In this document: in pieces, positions 48,311-59,701 of the stretch | Position numbering within the stretch: the stretch's first letter is position 1 | Layout of the letters: each line of letters begins with the position of its first letter | Assembly: GCA_022835595.1 (NCBI GenBank) | Contig: BQUP01000009.1 | Location: 744,001 to 808,000, forward strand | Source: Cystobasidium ongulense | Lineage: Eukaryota; Basidiomycota; Cystobasidiomycetes; Cystobasidiales; Cystobasidiaceae | Direction of reading: 5' to 3' | DNA length: 64,000 nucleotides | Translations under genes and position numbers: made by a program | The notes under the pieces: generated by a model | Databases searched by the model: none | What the model saw: only the letters and a program-made list of their open reading frames with translations | What the model was told of the DNA's origin: nothing

Positions 48311-50270
48311 GCTCTTCAACACACCTCGATTCGATTGTCCATTTTCAACTTCGACTCATATCCTCATACGCATGCCATTACCAATTGCCTTAAACCGAAG
48401 TTGACACGCTTGAATATCATCTAAAATACGATGCGACATCAAGAAGGACACGAAAGTTATGATAACTGGGATTCTATGCATCTGGAGATATGGTTAGGTG
48501 TTGGTAGAGTGACAGTCAAACCTCTTCTTTTGACTTGTGCGAGTTGTTAGACTCATTTCGATAGCCGCGCAATGCATTTTTTCAGTTCTTGACAATTGAC
48601 TGATGTGAAGCCCTGATGTTTTCCCTCGCTGACTTGACTTGTGCTTCCGGCTCCAGATGCGAAGTAATCTGATTCTGGAAGCTCATGTTTCATACCGCAA
48701 ATCACACACTTCTCTCGCCTTGAGCAATGCAGGCAATATGCAGGTCCTCTCCTCCCCAGCCTCCCAGCTCTACATACAGCTTTGGCTACCTGAATCTGCG
48801 AGCTTTTGTGTGCCTCGCTAGCTGTAGCTCATCTGATTGTTCGCCCTAAACCTGTCATCCTAAGTATTTCTTGCAGAGACGACCTTCATTTTCCAGTTCA
48901 CATATTTATGCTATGAACAGAGTTACCTTCCTCCAATCTGGATTAGCAAAACATGTCAAGCACGCTCAGGAGTCCAAGTGAGAATTTTCCTGTGTTTCGC
49001 TTCCCTTCTATGGATATTGGATATCCAGGATCGTATCCCTAAATGATTCCTGCGCTTTTGGAAGACAGTAAACCTTCCATGCTCACTCAGCATAGTGGAA
49101 GTCTGGAAGGCTTCACCCTTCCGAATTTGGGGTATAAAAGGCGTGCATTCTGTCAGGGTCGTCTTTCTTCTCTCTTCTTTTTCTCTTCGTGGCCTCAAGC
49201 CACAGCCAACCTCCCAACTGCAGTACAACAGAAGATTGGCCTGCCACCATCCTTTTCAACATAGGAAATCGCAGCGCAATTCGACGTATTCAAGCTTAAC
49301 TTGTTAATGCCTCCTTCTGCCGATATGCATTTACTGCAAACCCTGCGTTTCCGTAACCTTTTTCTTTTCAGACCCCACTAAATGCTCGAATATGGTTGAG
49401 GTATTTTTCAAGCGCTACGAATATTGACTGCGGGTACGTATATGGGACAACCTTCTCTCATTCTTACGGCTAAAGCTAGTGACTTTGTACGATCCAACAG
49501 GTTTAAACACTAATACTGTAAAGCCTGTCAAAGGACTCATGCAAACCACACCAAACACCGGCTGGCAATACGCAGACACTTTCACAAAGTTCCGAGCTGT
49601 CCACCGCACACTCTGTACATTTCAGACAGGCCAAGACACCGGGCCGACGCGAATCTGACTGTCTCTCGGAAAAGTGAAGGTATTGAAGAGGAGTGCATCC
49701 TTCAGGCTGTCGGAGTCTACGATTCCTCCTCGTCCGGCAGTTCCAAGACGTCCTATCACGAAAGACTAGTGCACCTGCTTGAATGAAAGTAGCACTCTGA
49801 TCATGGCAGGAAACTTCAACTTTTTCAAGGAACGTAATTTTTTTTAGCAATCTTAAGTCTGTCCACACCATAGTGTTCAGTATCGACGACTGCGAGGCGT
49901 CTTTCGGGCCAGCGTGCTTAGCAGTAATTACCACCCGCAGTCGGCTCTAGGGCAACAATCGAAATCGGCATTTCCGATAAACTCCTCAAGCCTCTCTCAA
50001 GCCTCGACATCGCTTTCATCGGTTTGACGTTGTCCGTCTGGAGCAGCAAGTCCATACAGGTCTCATTGTGGCGTTGGGGTCCATCGTCTACTGGATGTAG
50101 CGGAGGTGATGGGCCGATTGCGGTATAACACGCGGCAGATTGTACCACGCTAAAAGAATGGACCAGTTGGTCCAGGCGATGAGTGCGGAACTTGAAGTAC
50201 TGCTCGCGGGAAAACAGCCGGCATGGTGCAACAAATCCAGGATCACTCGTGGAGCTAGAATTTTCCTGCT
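48311..50270. other. Gene-poor stretch with an orphan TATA-like promoter
   Basis: Almost 2 kb without a supported gene. At 49131-49142 the sequence GGTATAAAAGGC is followed by a long pyrimidine tract (about 49160-49195), resembling a core promoter, but no convincing ORF follows. Minus-strand frame 49503-49934 and plus-strand stretches near 49500-49620 are open but lack starts and motifs. Confidence 0.35.
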
Positions 50271-50637
50271 GTGCATGTCTACAGGTGTCCTTATCCTATC
50301 GTCTCTGGCGCGTTAGAGGCGGAAGATCTCCCTCTTGATCCATACTGGCTGGGTCTTTGGCTTGGTGATGGCTCGCAACGCTACTACTATCAACGGTCGA
50401 GCCCCGACACCTTCTACATCTTCGAGCTTGTCTGCGAGTGCACAAAGTCCGGGAACTAACAGAAGCAGTGTGATAAACACTGCTTCCTCTCCAGCTACTT
50501 CCAAAGAGGTAACAGCTGGATTGAATTGTAAGGCTGCTCTATTTGGGAGAATCCTTGCCAAGTGCCGACTTGAAGCCTTTGCTTACGAGCAAAGAGCGAC
50601 CAACGGCGAGGTCGGGACACATTGGCCGAAAATCTAG
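50271..50637 (+). pseudogene. Decayed LAGLIDADG / Hint-type homing endonuclease fragment
   Basis: One frame reads VYRCPYPIV..LEAEDLPLD then PYWLGLWLGDGS. This is the first LAGLIDADG helix as it appears in fungal intein-type (PRP8/VMA-like) and free-standing Hint homing endonucleases. The next family block continues in a neighbouring frame (RNATTINGRA, then NTASSPATSKEVTAGLNCK), so the copy is interrupted unless unseen introns rejoin it. No ATG start, intein N-terminal Cys block or C-terminal His-Asn block was found nearby. Homology rests on the PYWLGLWLGDG motif and its flank; there is no host exon around it to suggest an intein still in place. Confidence 0.5.
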
Positions 50638-53121
50638 CACCTCAGCCTTATCAAGCGGCCCTAGGCTTTCCAAACTATCACTGCCCCGTGGAAGAATGTA
50701 CGTAAGTGATAATACGGGCTGAACGGGTTTCCAAGCTAGAAAACGAATTCAAGCCTGGAATAGAACGGTAGGCTAGTTCGGTTCACTTGAACCGACGAAC
50801 AGACGCTCACATTTTCGCCTTGTCAAAATTTTAACTTCCAAACCTCACCTCTACCACACCGAATTAAAATCTTCAACTACCAGAGGCAACAATCCTTTCC
50901 TCATCGTTTTGAAAACCCCAACCAAAGACCCGGCGTCTCTCCTCAATCCTCTCGATCCCGCCGACGGTCCCAACTTCAACCGCCGCAATCATGCTATTCG
51001 AGAGCTGGTAGAAGAAGGGCTCCCCATATCCTCTGAGCACGACGAGACTTTCAAGGCGGTGCCGTGGCACCTGGCATTTGTCTACAAGGCGGAGAAACTC
51101 GAAAACGAGAACGACTTGGAGGTTATAAGAGACCTGAACAACGTCGGGCGTGACGACACCATCATTTATTCGGACTTCGAAGAACACCGACGGAAAAGGA
51201 AAGCTACAATATGTCCAAACAAAATTGCGCCTACACCAGCAGAAGATGGGTTTTACTACTGCCTGGTCAACGGACGTTCGTATTCGGCACCTACTATGAG
51301 CTCCATCATGACGCATCAAAAAGGCAAAAAACTGTCCGGCCAATATCAAGGCAGCGTATGCGATTTATTATCGCCTCTACTCACCACTTCCTGGTATACT
51401 TACTGTCCTCCTTGCACAATGTCTACTTACCCTCCCTTCAATATCCTTACATCCGCTTGGGACACAAGCAAACCAGTCTGACGTCTACTGTTACAGTCAC
51501 TGAAAAACTGGCCGGCCAATACCAAGGCAGCGGATGGAATTTATTACCGCCCTGCCGAAGGGTGTACGTTCTGGACACGAAACGTTCGACTAAACCGTGA
51601 TGACAGACACAAAGCTTGTCGAAAGTAAAGATGCCCTTACGCTAACTACAAAACTCCTCCTTCGGCTAGACGAGTGGTTGACAAGGAAGAAACAGACGTA
51701 CCTGTACAGATTCAGGGAAATTAATTGGATGCAGCAGGAGAATCCGATGAAGGTGGAGTAGATGTTGACGGAGGCGCTACGTTCAGTAAGAGACGGTTCT
51801 TCATCTTGATATGGCAATATGTGCTGATCTTGCATGTGAGCAGAATCAGAATGCTGGTCGTTTTGCGGTACTCAAAACGTTTGCCTCCGCCAGCTACGCT
51901 AGACATAGATGAAGACGTAGCCAGGCAAGAAGCGGCGTGGATTCTCGGCGAGCACCTGGCTAACCACAATGTCGACACGCATCCGCCCTTCATACCTGTA
52001 CACATCGAAGTGCGATCATTTGCGATGAATTTTGGGCGAGATGCCATCGGTATGTTGTCTCAACTGCCTTGCATAGAAACTGCGAGGAAAAGCTCGGTCC
52101 TGACCTTTGGATTTGACCGAAGACGATATACGTTCACACTCAAACTCCGAATCAGAAGCAATGGACCCTGAAACGATATATCGAAGCCATTCTACAACTT
52201 TCTCCAAAAAGCATGGCTATGAAATGGACACGGGTGGCCCTTCCTATCGCTGTTCTACGGCTAGTCATTGACACGTAGGAACGGCGAAAGGCACTTCCCC
52301 CAAACAAAGCATTGCCGCAACGCAAGTTTCTCATCCACATTGTGGTCAATATGCTGTGTGCCTCAGGCAGGCGTAACCATGCTTTTGGTCATGACTAGGC
52401 AAACCCCTAAGCCGCATGCTGGTAGAAAACGGGAAGGAGCCCCACCATCTGCGCCACCAGGCTCTCAGTATATTGCGAGGTGCAGAAGCGGGTACAGGTC
52501 AGAATTCAGGACCTGTATGGTCAATACTGCCTAGATACGCGCCAGCACGGAGTCGATCGCCTTGCGAGTAGGTACCTGTCGATCCTATCAGGCACGCAAT
52601 CCGCTCTAACTAGCTACCACGTTATTTCTCTCCGTCTACCAGGCGACGCAGTCTTCGGCAAGGCTGTACGGGCATACTACGAAGAAGCATCGGGGGAGAG
52701 GATGCCCATGCCTGCCAGGAAAGGTGGTCGATCAGCCAATCCTCGCTATTGTAAGTACTAAGCACTGATAGCCTAACAAATACTGTACTATGCCCCAATA
52801 ATTTACTGATCATCTGCTACTTCTGCTGACAAGGCCACCGAGGAAGACATGCGCAGCAAACCTCGAACGAGAAAGAGACGAGTTCGCACAGCGAAAGTTC
52901 TTCCAGTAAGCCGGTTGTCTGCATTGAGAAAAGAGACGACTGCTAGTTCCAGTTCAAAAGCACCGGCCTCGCAAGGGCAAGGCTAACAACCAAAAGTCCG
53001 ATGAAGACGAGGGACAAGCTGCAGGAACAGTAGCGATCACCATTTGGATTCGTTGGGCTGCCACAATAGTGGAGTTCGGTACGACGGTTAACTTAATACA
53101 GACACCGCTGTATGAAAATTG
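50638..53121. other. Region of unrecognised open fragments
   Basis: The frames 50909-51481, 51725-52171 and 52480-52761 (plus) are longer than neighbouring noise and have protein-like composition (for example DLYGQYCLDTRQHGVDRLAS), but they lack ATG starts and known motifs. Two diverged copies of a stretch encoding GQYQGS lie at about 51336 and 51512. This may be the remains of one gene linked to the homing-endonuclease-like fragment, or of several. Confidence 0.3.
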
Positions 53122-56100
53122 CTATCTTCCGTATCCCAGGTAGCCATGTGCCCGCCAGTATGAAATCCAAGCATCATAATCAGCAGGACCCAGTTGTGAC
53201 ATGCCTCTATGGGTCGAAGATAGCTCCACCGCACGATCACTGTAGGCTCGAGGAATTCCGAAAGCTTCTCTGCCCTTCTCATTCGCGCCAATCGGTTTGC
53301 GCTTGTATATCTCGAGCATTTTTCCTGCTGGGTTAGCGACCAGATCATCGATCTTCGCCACTTCGGCTATCCATTGTTCAAATGGAACGATAGGAAGCTT
53401 GAGTCTTGAAGCGACATGTTGTATCATTTGATCCCATCTGATTCACAGCGACGTCAATAAGCTGAGCTGAAGTATTTGGTGGGCGAGAACGACTCACGTA
53501 ACAGGCTGTGGGTGAACCAGGTGGACAGTACCATAAGCGTTCTCGTTGAGAGCCATTTCGACCATGCTCTTGGCTGCAAGGTCGACTGGCAACCACGCAA
53601 CGGCCTGTGAAAAAGAAAGTCGTTAGAGCTGCAGTACCTGCAAGGGCTTTCGGCTTAAAACCTACATCTTTGCCTGCAGGTAGCATCCTGACTGTTTCGC
53701 TAGACTTGAGGACCATAGGTCTAACCAGAGTCAATGGTCAACATTAAATCCGTATTCACCTTCTGCGACAAAGTCACCCACAGCCAATCGGTAGTGTTCC
53801 AGCTGCCATTGACGCGAGATCCAGATAGCTGACCGATTCTTGCATTGACATACGGCAAGCCTTGCACAGATGCCAGTAAGCGTTCAGCTATATATTTACT
53901 TTGGCCGTAGCCGGTAGGCGCGACATTCATAGGATCAGCACCTTCTTCTCTAACCCAACCGGTAGGATGCGAAGAGACGACGCTAATTGAACTGGCATTG
54001 ATGATCTTTGGCGGAGTAGCGAAGGGGGAAGAAGTGGCCAGATTAACAAGATTGAGTGTTGCTTTCAGTTGTGGCTGTAAAACAAGGTTATCAGCTATCT
54101 GACTGCAAGCAAGTAGCGTCTGACGCACCTCAAACGAAGGTAAGCTAAGATTGAAGTCCAGTCGCCAAGCATTATGCATTATGACAGTGACACTGTCCCT
54201 AATTTCATTGTATTTTACCTGACTCAAGCCGAAACGATCTTGCTCCAAGTTGACGTCGAGACATTCAACGCGAGGGTCGTCCACCAGGGATGAGTCCAAA
54301 CCACGGTCAACCAGACTCTCTTTCTGCCTTTTGGCTCCCGAAGAGCGGCCTGGACGATTTAAGGCGTAAATCTTTTTCACGCCTGGACGCTTGTAAAGGA
54401 GATCCAAGATGTAGCATCCGAGGGTACCGGTTGAGCCCTTGTAAGAGTACAAGATCGAATCAGTTCCCGCAGTCAACAATCATGTCAGCTGTCACGGCGA
54501 GCTTACAGTAACGAGAGCTACAGCTGATTCTGGTCGTTTCGCAGTGCCACGGTGCGCTCTGACCTGGCTCGACCAGGTTGTTGCAGCTTCTTCCAGCATC
54601 TTTACAGTATTCTCCTTCGACACAGCCGGACCCAAATCATCGCTTGTGACTAGCCTATGTAAGGCGGCTGCCAGTTTCTCGATGGTCGGAAATTGATAGA
54701 CCAGATTGGGCGGAAGTGGCGAAGTTTTGAGATTTCTTTCACGGAGTGCGCTAGTCAATCTATGCCTGACGAAAGTAGCTTGCAGACTGGGGAATTCGTA
54801 AATCAGCTAGTTCTCTCTGAAAATTTTCGGCAGCGACTGCAGACTTACCTATCAAAGCCTTGAGTAAAAAGATCCGCATCCTGAACCAAGTCGCGCCCGC
54901 TGACTTCTTGTACAAGATCCCTGACGTAAACTTGCAGAGATGGAATATCGAGATTTTCTGGCATGACTAAATCAGATTTAGCTGCTGCTTCTGCTGCCTC
55001 ATAGATTGCATCGACTTCATTGGCGTACGCATCTAGTGTGCGCGGTCGTGAAACAGTTCCCTTCGGTGTTAAGAGGAAAGGTTTTTCGGGACTTGCGAAA
55101 AGGATCATCTCCTTGAAGAGGCGCGAATGACCTGTTGAAGATGTCAGCGTAAGACTTTGCCAAGGAATGTGACGACCGAAGAAGACTTACTTGGCGCGAT
55201 AGCATTGGCTCTTTCCACATATTCCCTTTGAATGCATAAAAGTCAACATCGTGACAATGCTGGAGGAGCGTACAAACTTACCAGACACAATTTCGCATGT
55301 CGGACAAATCAGCATTCGTACTGATATTATGCGCCTGATTGAGCTCTATAAGGACGCCATTATGGAACCGTCCACGACCAAAGTAGATGGCATTCTTGAC
55401 ATCTGGATGTCCTCGAATTATACTTTCCATAGGTCCAGGGTTAGTCTTCTCGCCTGTACTTAACATAAGTTGATCATCGGTTCTTCCGACTATCTTAAAA
55501 AAGCCTTTTCGTGTTGGATGAAGTTCGACCAAGTCGCTTGTTCGGTAGATATGGTTTTCTTTGTCGTTGAAAACCGAAGGTATATGCGTTGGAGTGCACT
55601 GGTGACAACGATGAAGGACAGAATAATCAATACTGATTCGATTGGCAAATTGACATATGCCATTGTAATTGAACTCACTCCGAAGCAAATCTCATACACT
55701 TTGCCATGCTCGTCTCTGGGCTCGAAGATCGGTTGTGCCTGCGACTTGAGCAATTAGCCGAGCAAGCACCGACTAGGGAGCTGCCATGAAGCTTGGCTTG
55801 CTACTACCCACATTCCTTGTGCAGGAGATGTACTCCCAATCTTTCCCGTAGTGCTCCTTTGGTGAAGGATTGCTGAGCACACCCTGTTAAAAGAGCCAAC
55901 ACAGATCAGTACTGGATTGACTTGAACTGCCCGAAAACATCCTGGACATACCACTTCAGTAGTGCCCCAGCCCTATAGAAAGGAGAACAGCATCAGCTCA
56001 CATCTCCATGAATACGATCTACGCAACATAGATGCTCACGTTTAGAATCTTGACGCCACGCTCGACCAAGGTATCTCCCACAGGACTAGGAAGTGGACCA

Positions 56101-57494
56101 CCACCGACACGTAACATTTTGAGAGTCTTTAGAAATTCGACTGCATCTGGATCTTTAAGCCATTCTACAAGATTAGTAGGCGGTCCAGTGCCTATTGTGA
56201 TCTTTGTAAGTTTCCAGGCTGCTATGACTCGCTCTGGGTTAGGTCTAACCGGAGGTTCGAGAGGTTCGAAAGCTGCGATATGACATCCAGAAGCTGATGG
56301 TACAGCGACACAGTCTGAGAGAGAGAGTAAAAGTGGTGGATGATCAGTCTTATCTCAGGGCAATATGTTCAAGAAGTCAAGCGTACGGAAAAAGCCCCTG
56401 CACGCGGAAGGAATTTTAGCTTGAGGTCCGGAGGTAAACTAAATAACCGCGCTTACATGCCATGGAATGGAGGAGCAGATTGTATGCCAACTCTCTCGCC
56501 ACACATGTCATGGTGACCGTACAAGGGAATACGAGCCCATTGCAGTACACCAAGGTGAGAAAGAGGGATAGGTTTCGGGCTAGACGAGAGGTAATCAGAA
56601 AAAGAAGAAAGTAGCGTATGATTTTGCTGCTCTGAACTTACAAAGCAGTACTTCCACTGCTATGGATTATCAACGCAGTTCCATTATTATCCTCAGGAGT
56701 AGACATAGGAGGTAGCAACTCTCTTTCATCCGTTCCATCGATTTTGAAGATATCATTGAATAGAGGACTTTCTACAATCTTGATTTTATCCCCGATCTTA
56801 GCTCGAACGCCGTCTAGTAAGACTTTTTCGGTGAAATCGGAGGAGCCGAATACTAGACACGTATTGCTAACTGCGAGTAAGTGCACGACTCCATCTAGTG
56901 CATTACGTGGACTGATGAGGAAGGCTATGCATCCTGCGCGTAGTATACCAGCCTGTTGTGACAAAGCGAGTCTTTCTTTCAGCATGCGCTCGTGACTCGA
57001 TGTGCGCGGAGATCTGTCCACCCACCATTATGGCGTTGTACGTCCTGCGAATCGATATGAGAATTAGTATGAGGTATTTTAGTACGCTTCGGGTGAAAGC
57101 AGACCACTAACATTGTATCGCGACTAGCAAGTACGGCGACTACCGGAACAGAGGTTGTAGGCTGTACATCCTGCAGTGATGCCTTGAGAAGCTTGGCGAC
57201 CCTAGCAGCCCGTTGTAACACTTAAGCCATAAGCGAATGATCTCAATTTGCCAATTAGTAGTAAGTCTACACTCACTCATGCATAGCACCTTGCAAGTGG
57301 CGCCAAGTTACCTCTTGCAAATGCCCATCGGTCTTAGGATAGACCGACCAGGTATGATCTGCACTCTTCTCTCCATGCCAATCAACGAGCATAGGAAGGC
57401 TCAACGAGCCATCTAAAGGCGGTTCAGTGAAAGTTGACGAGTTCTGTCCATGGTGAGTAACGAAATCGTCGGTTGGAAGGAGATTTGGTGGCAT
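53122..57494 (-). CDS. Adenylate-forming reductase (A-T-R, NRPS-like carboxylic acid reductase)
   Basis: Such enzymes activate a carboxylic acid as adenylate, load it on a carrier arm and reduce it to aldehyde with NADPH. The gene has many introns; about 1,050-1,100 aa. The A domain starts directly (PPLDGSLSLPMLVDWHGEKS) without the N-terminal extension of Lys2. It has LIIHSSGST near 56650 (core A3), GWGTTEVGVL near 55930, and YRTSDLVELHPTRKGFFKIV then GRTDDQLMLSTGEKTNP near 55520. The carrier motif DLFTQGFDSL is joined across an intron at about 54847, with the Ser that takes phosphopantetheine. The reductase has GSTGTLGCYILDLL (NADPH loop, near 54430) and GYGQSKYIAERLL (Tyr/Lys pair, near 53910). 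There is no condensation domain and no other tailoring gene beside it. The substrate cannot be told from sequence. Confidence 0.85.
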
Positions 57495-58665
57495 GGTCCA
57501 GGTGAGGCGATGATAATCTGGATAACTTGGCTGAGCAGAGGTGTAAGAAAGTGAGAGACAGAGAAGCTATGAACCCTCTCGGTCTTCTATCTGGGGCACC
57601 ACTATGTATAATCATGCCCCGGACAGGCGGGAGAGAAGAGCTCAACTCCACCCGACGCTGCCGCTTGCTTCGGACGTTGCTCTTCTCGATAAATATACCT
57701 TCGGCAGCGGCATTGTGCAAGAATCTCGGCATGGTGGTGTGTGCTTGTGTATTTATGGCAGTCTACAGCTCATGCATGGCCCTTTCCGCTACCTCCGACT
57801 GCTACTGTAGCCGTCTGGCTTGTCGGACTTGCGTTGCACTGACTCCGGCGCACCTCTGTCGAGGCGGACAGCATGACACCTGCTGGCGGACTACAGCAAG
57901 CCTCCGGTGAAGCTATGGCTGCAGATGTCGGCGTGCTGCAGTCCTCGTTGCGCGCGAGGAAAGAAGCAGAGGATGCTCCGACATGTGGCAGCTTGAGCAG
58001 CTCGATCACCTCATTGGGAGTAATGACCAGCCTGCCGTCTCTGTCTGCACTGCTGAAGGCTGGGTAGTAGTATGGATGGTGATTGGACAGATTGACATAG
58101 TCATCGGCCCTTTTGTATTCGCCTCCCTGTAGCAGCTCTGGAATTAGATTCGTCAGACTACCATAGAGTGGCAAAGCAAGTGTGTATCATATAGGTTGTC
58201 CACTCTCTACGCCCTTTGACGCTTACACAGCTCGAGTCATCAGGGACGATGGACTCAGATCTTCCTGACATGATTCCGATCCTCCCGAGAAGCTCTCCGA
58301 TAAACCTGCTCTCACCTGCCGTGCTTCTCCTTCAGCCACCGTCGCATCCATTATCACCTACAGCATCGCGGATCGTACTTTATGTCGTGCTGTGCACTTT
58401 GCGTTATAACGACTGTACTATGATCAGCCTGAAGCGTTCCTTCGGTTGCCCTGCTCTGGGAGCGGGTATATATACGCCAGAGTTGTCTTGACCTGATGAG
58501 GATACACCCGGCTGTGGATACAAGTAATCCAGATACGAACGAGCATTTATATTCTTGGGATAACTTCTTGCATCATAGCTGATTGTTGAAGGTCTATCAA
58601 GCCCTTGCTGTATTAGACTCTGCGTACTTTCGCTTGCGTGGCCGGACGATTATGCGAATTGTCTA
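57495..58665. other. Intergenic region with one possible small exon
   Basis: Promoter side of the reductase gene. A minus-strand frame at about 57770-58150 contains YYYPAFSSADRDGRLVITPN, faintly EF-hand/EH-like, but it has no ATG and I could not find an upstream exon in phase. It is left uncalled. Confidence 0.3.
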
Positions 58666-59256
58666 TTATAGATACATTCCTCCTTCCTCTTCTTCAGCTT
58701 CTTGTTCTGTGTGAGTGTCGCTCTCTCGACTGCTACTTGTCTGAACATTTCGCCCTTGAGGAGCTTGCGTTTCTCCACTTTGAGTAGATGACTGAGGCGT
58801 AACATCTCTAGCCGTAATGGCAGTTGTATTTGGATCCAAATCGTAATGCCTGTTCGTAGGATCAATGCCCAATCGTTTCTTCAATACGTATATGCACATT
58901 TCAATGCGTTCTTTCTGAGCTAGTATAGCTTGTTCGTTTTCTTGTATGACAGTTTGGAACATGTTGGAATCTTCTTCCGAGAGTACGTCTTCTGTGGATG
59001 AGATGGAGTCGTAGAGGGTTGCATTTGTTGATGTTAGCATTGCTATTGATTTCTGCAGACGGAGGATCTCTGCGGGCGGTTTACAGAGAAGTGTGTATAG
59101 TCAGTCAAAGAATGGCTTCAAGTGGCGTTAGAAGGTGATGACGAGGAGGGGCAGCGGACCTTCGGAGACGAGATTGGTGTCGAGGTCGTGCAGTTCTTGT
59201 ATGGTGTATGGATGGGAGTGCTTGGGGATCATTGGAGCCACTTGGTGGCCAGCCAT
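58666..59256 (-). CDS. Small acidic coiled-coil protein, unknown
   Basis: Two exons, about 59164-59256 and 58666-59078, joined in phase 1 to read NLVSEEILRLQKSIAMLTST. About 168 aa. The N-terminal MAGHQVAPMIPKHSHPYTIQ precedes a helical stretch (EILRLQKSIAMLTSTNATLY, FQTVIQENEQAILAQKERIE) with heptad-like spacing. The C-terminal third is Ser/Thr/Gln/Glu-rich. I do not recognise the family. The splice is supported by GAAG|GTCCGC and CCGCAG, the donor being weak. Confidence 0.55.
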
Positions 59257-59701
59257 GCTCGTCCTCCAGTCTACTCTAAGCCAGTGACAATCTTGTGGGT
59301 TCCCAAATGACAGCGACGGGGCTACAGTATGTAGAGTCCAGACGGTGGTCGTAGATACAGTGTGATAGGATGGAGTGGGTGAGAGGCGAGATGCATGCAG
59401 CTTTCTCGACACTGTTCAATCACCATCAGCTCGATCATCATCAGCATTATCAGGACAATCAAGCACACTCTATTGACCAGCCTGGAAGGCATTCACACTT
59501 TGATGGTGGGTCAGTACCCTTTGCAGTGATGCTAGTGATGAATCTGTGTTCCGTGCCCTTCCTTGCAATACTATTCATTCATTCGCCCGCCTTCTATGCT
59601 CTTTCCTCGTTGGGAAGCGATAGCCGGACAGCCTTGAAGCTTTCCTCTCTCTCTCCCACCCACCCACCAGCACTCCCTCCAACCAAGCATAGTAGTGCAC
59701 C
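59257..59701. other. Divergent promoter region
   Basis: Between the coiled-coil gene and the CCDC47 homolog. It holds short CATCAG-like repeats near 59425 and a CT-rich tract with CCCACCCACC just upstream of 59702. The frame 59370-59945 is a shadow across the next gene. Confidence 0.4.

Noticed and set aside
50909-51481. LLNPLDPADG as a second LAGLIDADG motif
   Set aside because: Too few matching residues and no supporting flank; kept only as a possibility in the findings.
57770-58150. Minus-strand frame with a faint EF-hand/EH-like stretch
   Set aside because: No ATG, and no upstream exon could be joined in phase; the calcium-loop match lacks the final acidic residue at the right spacing.
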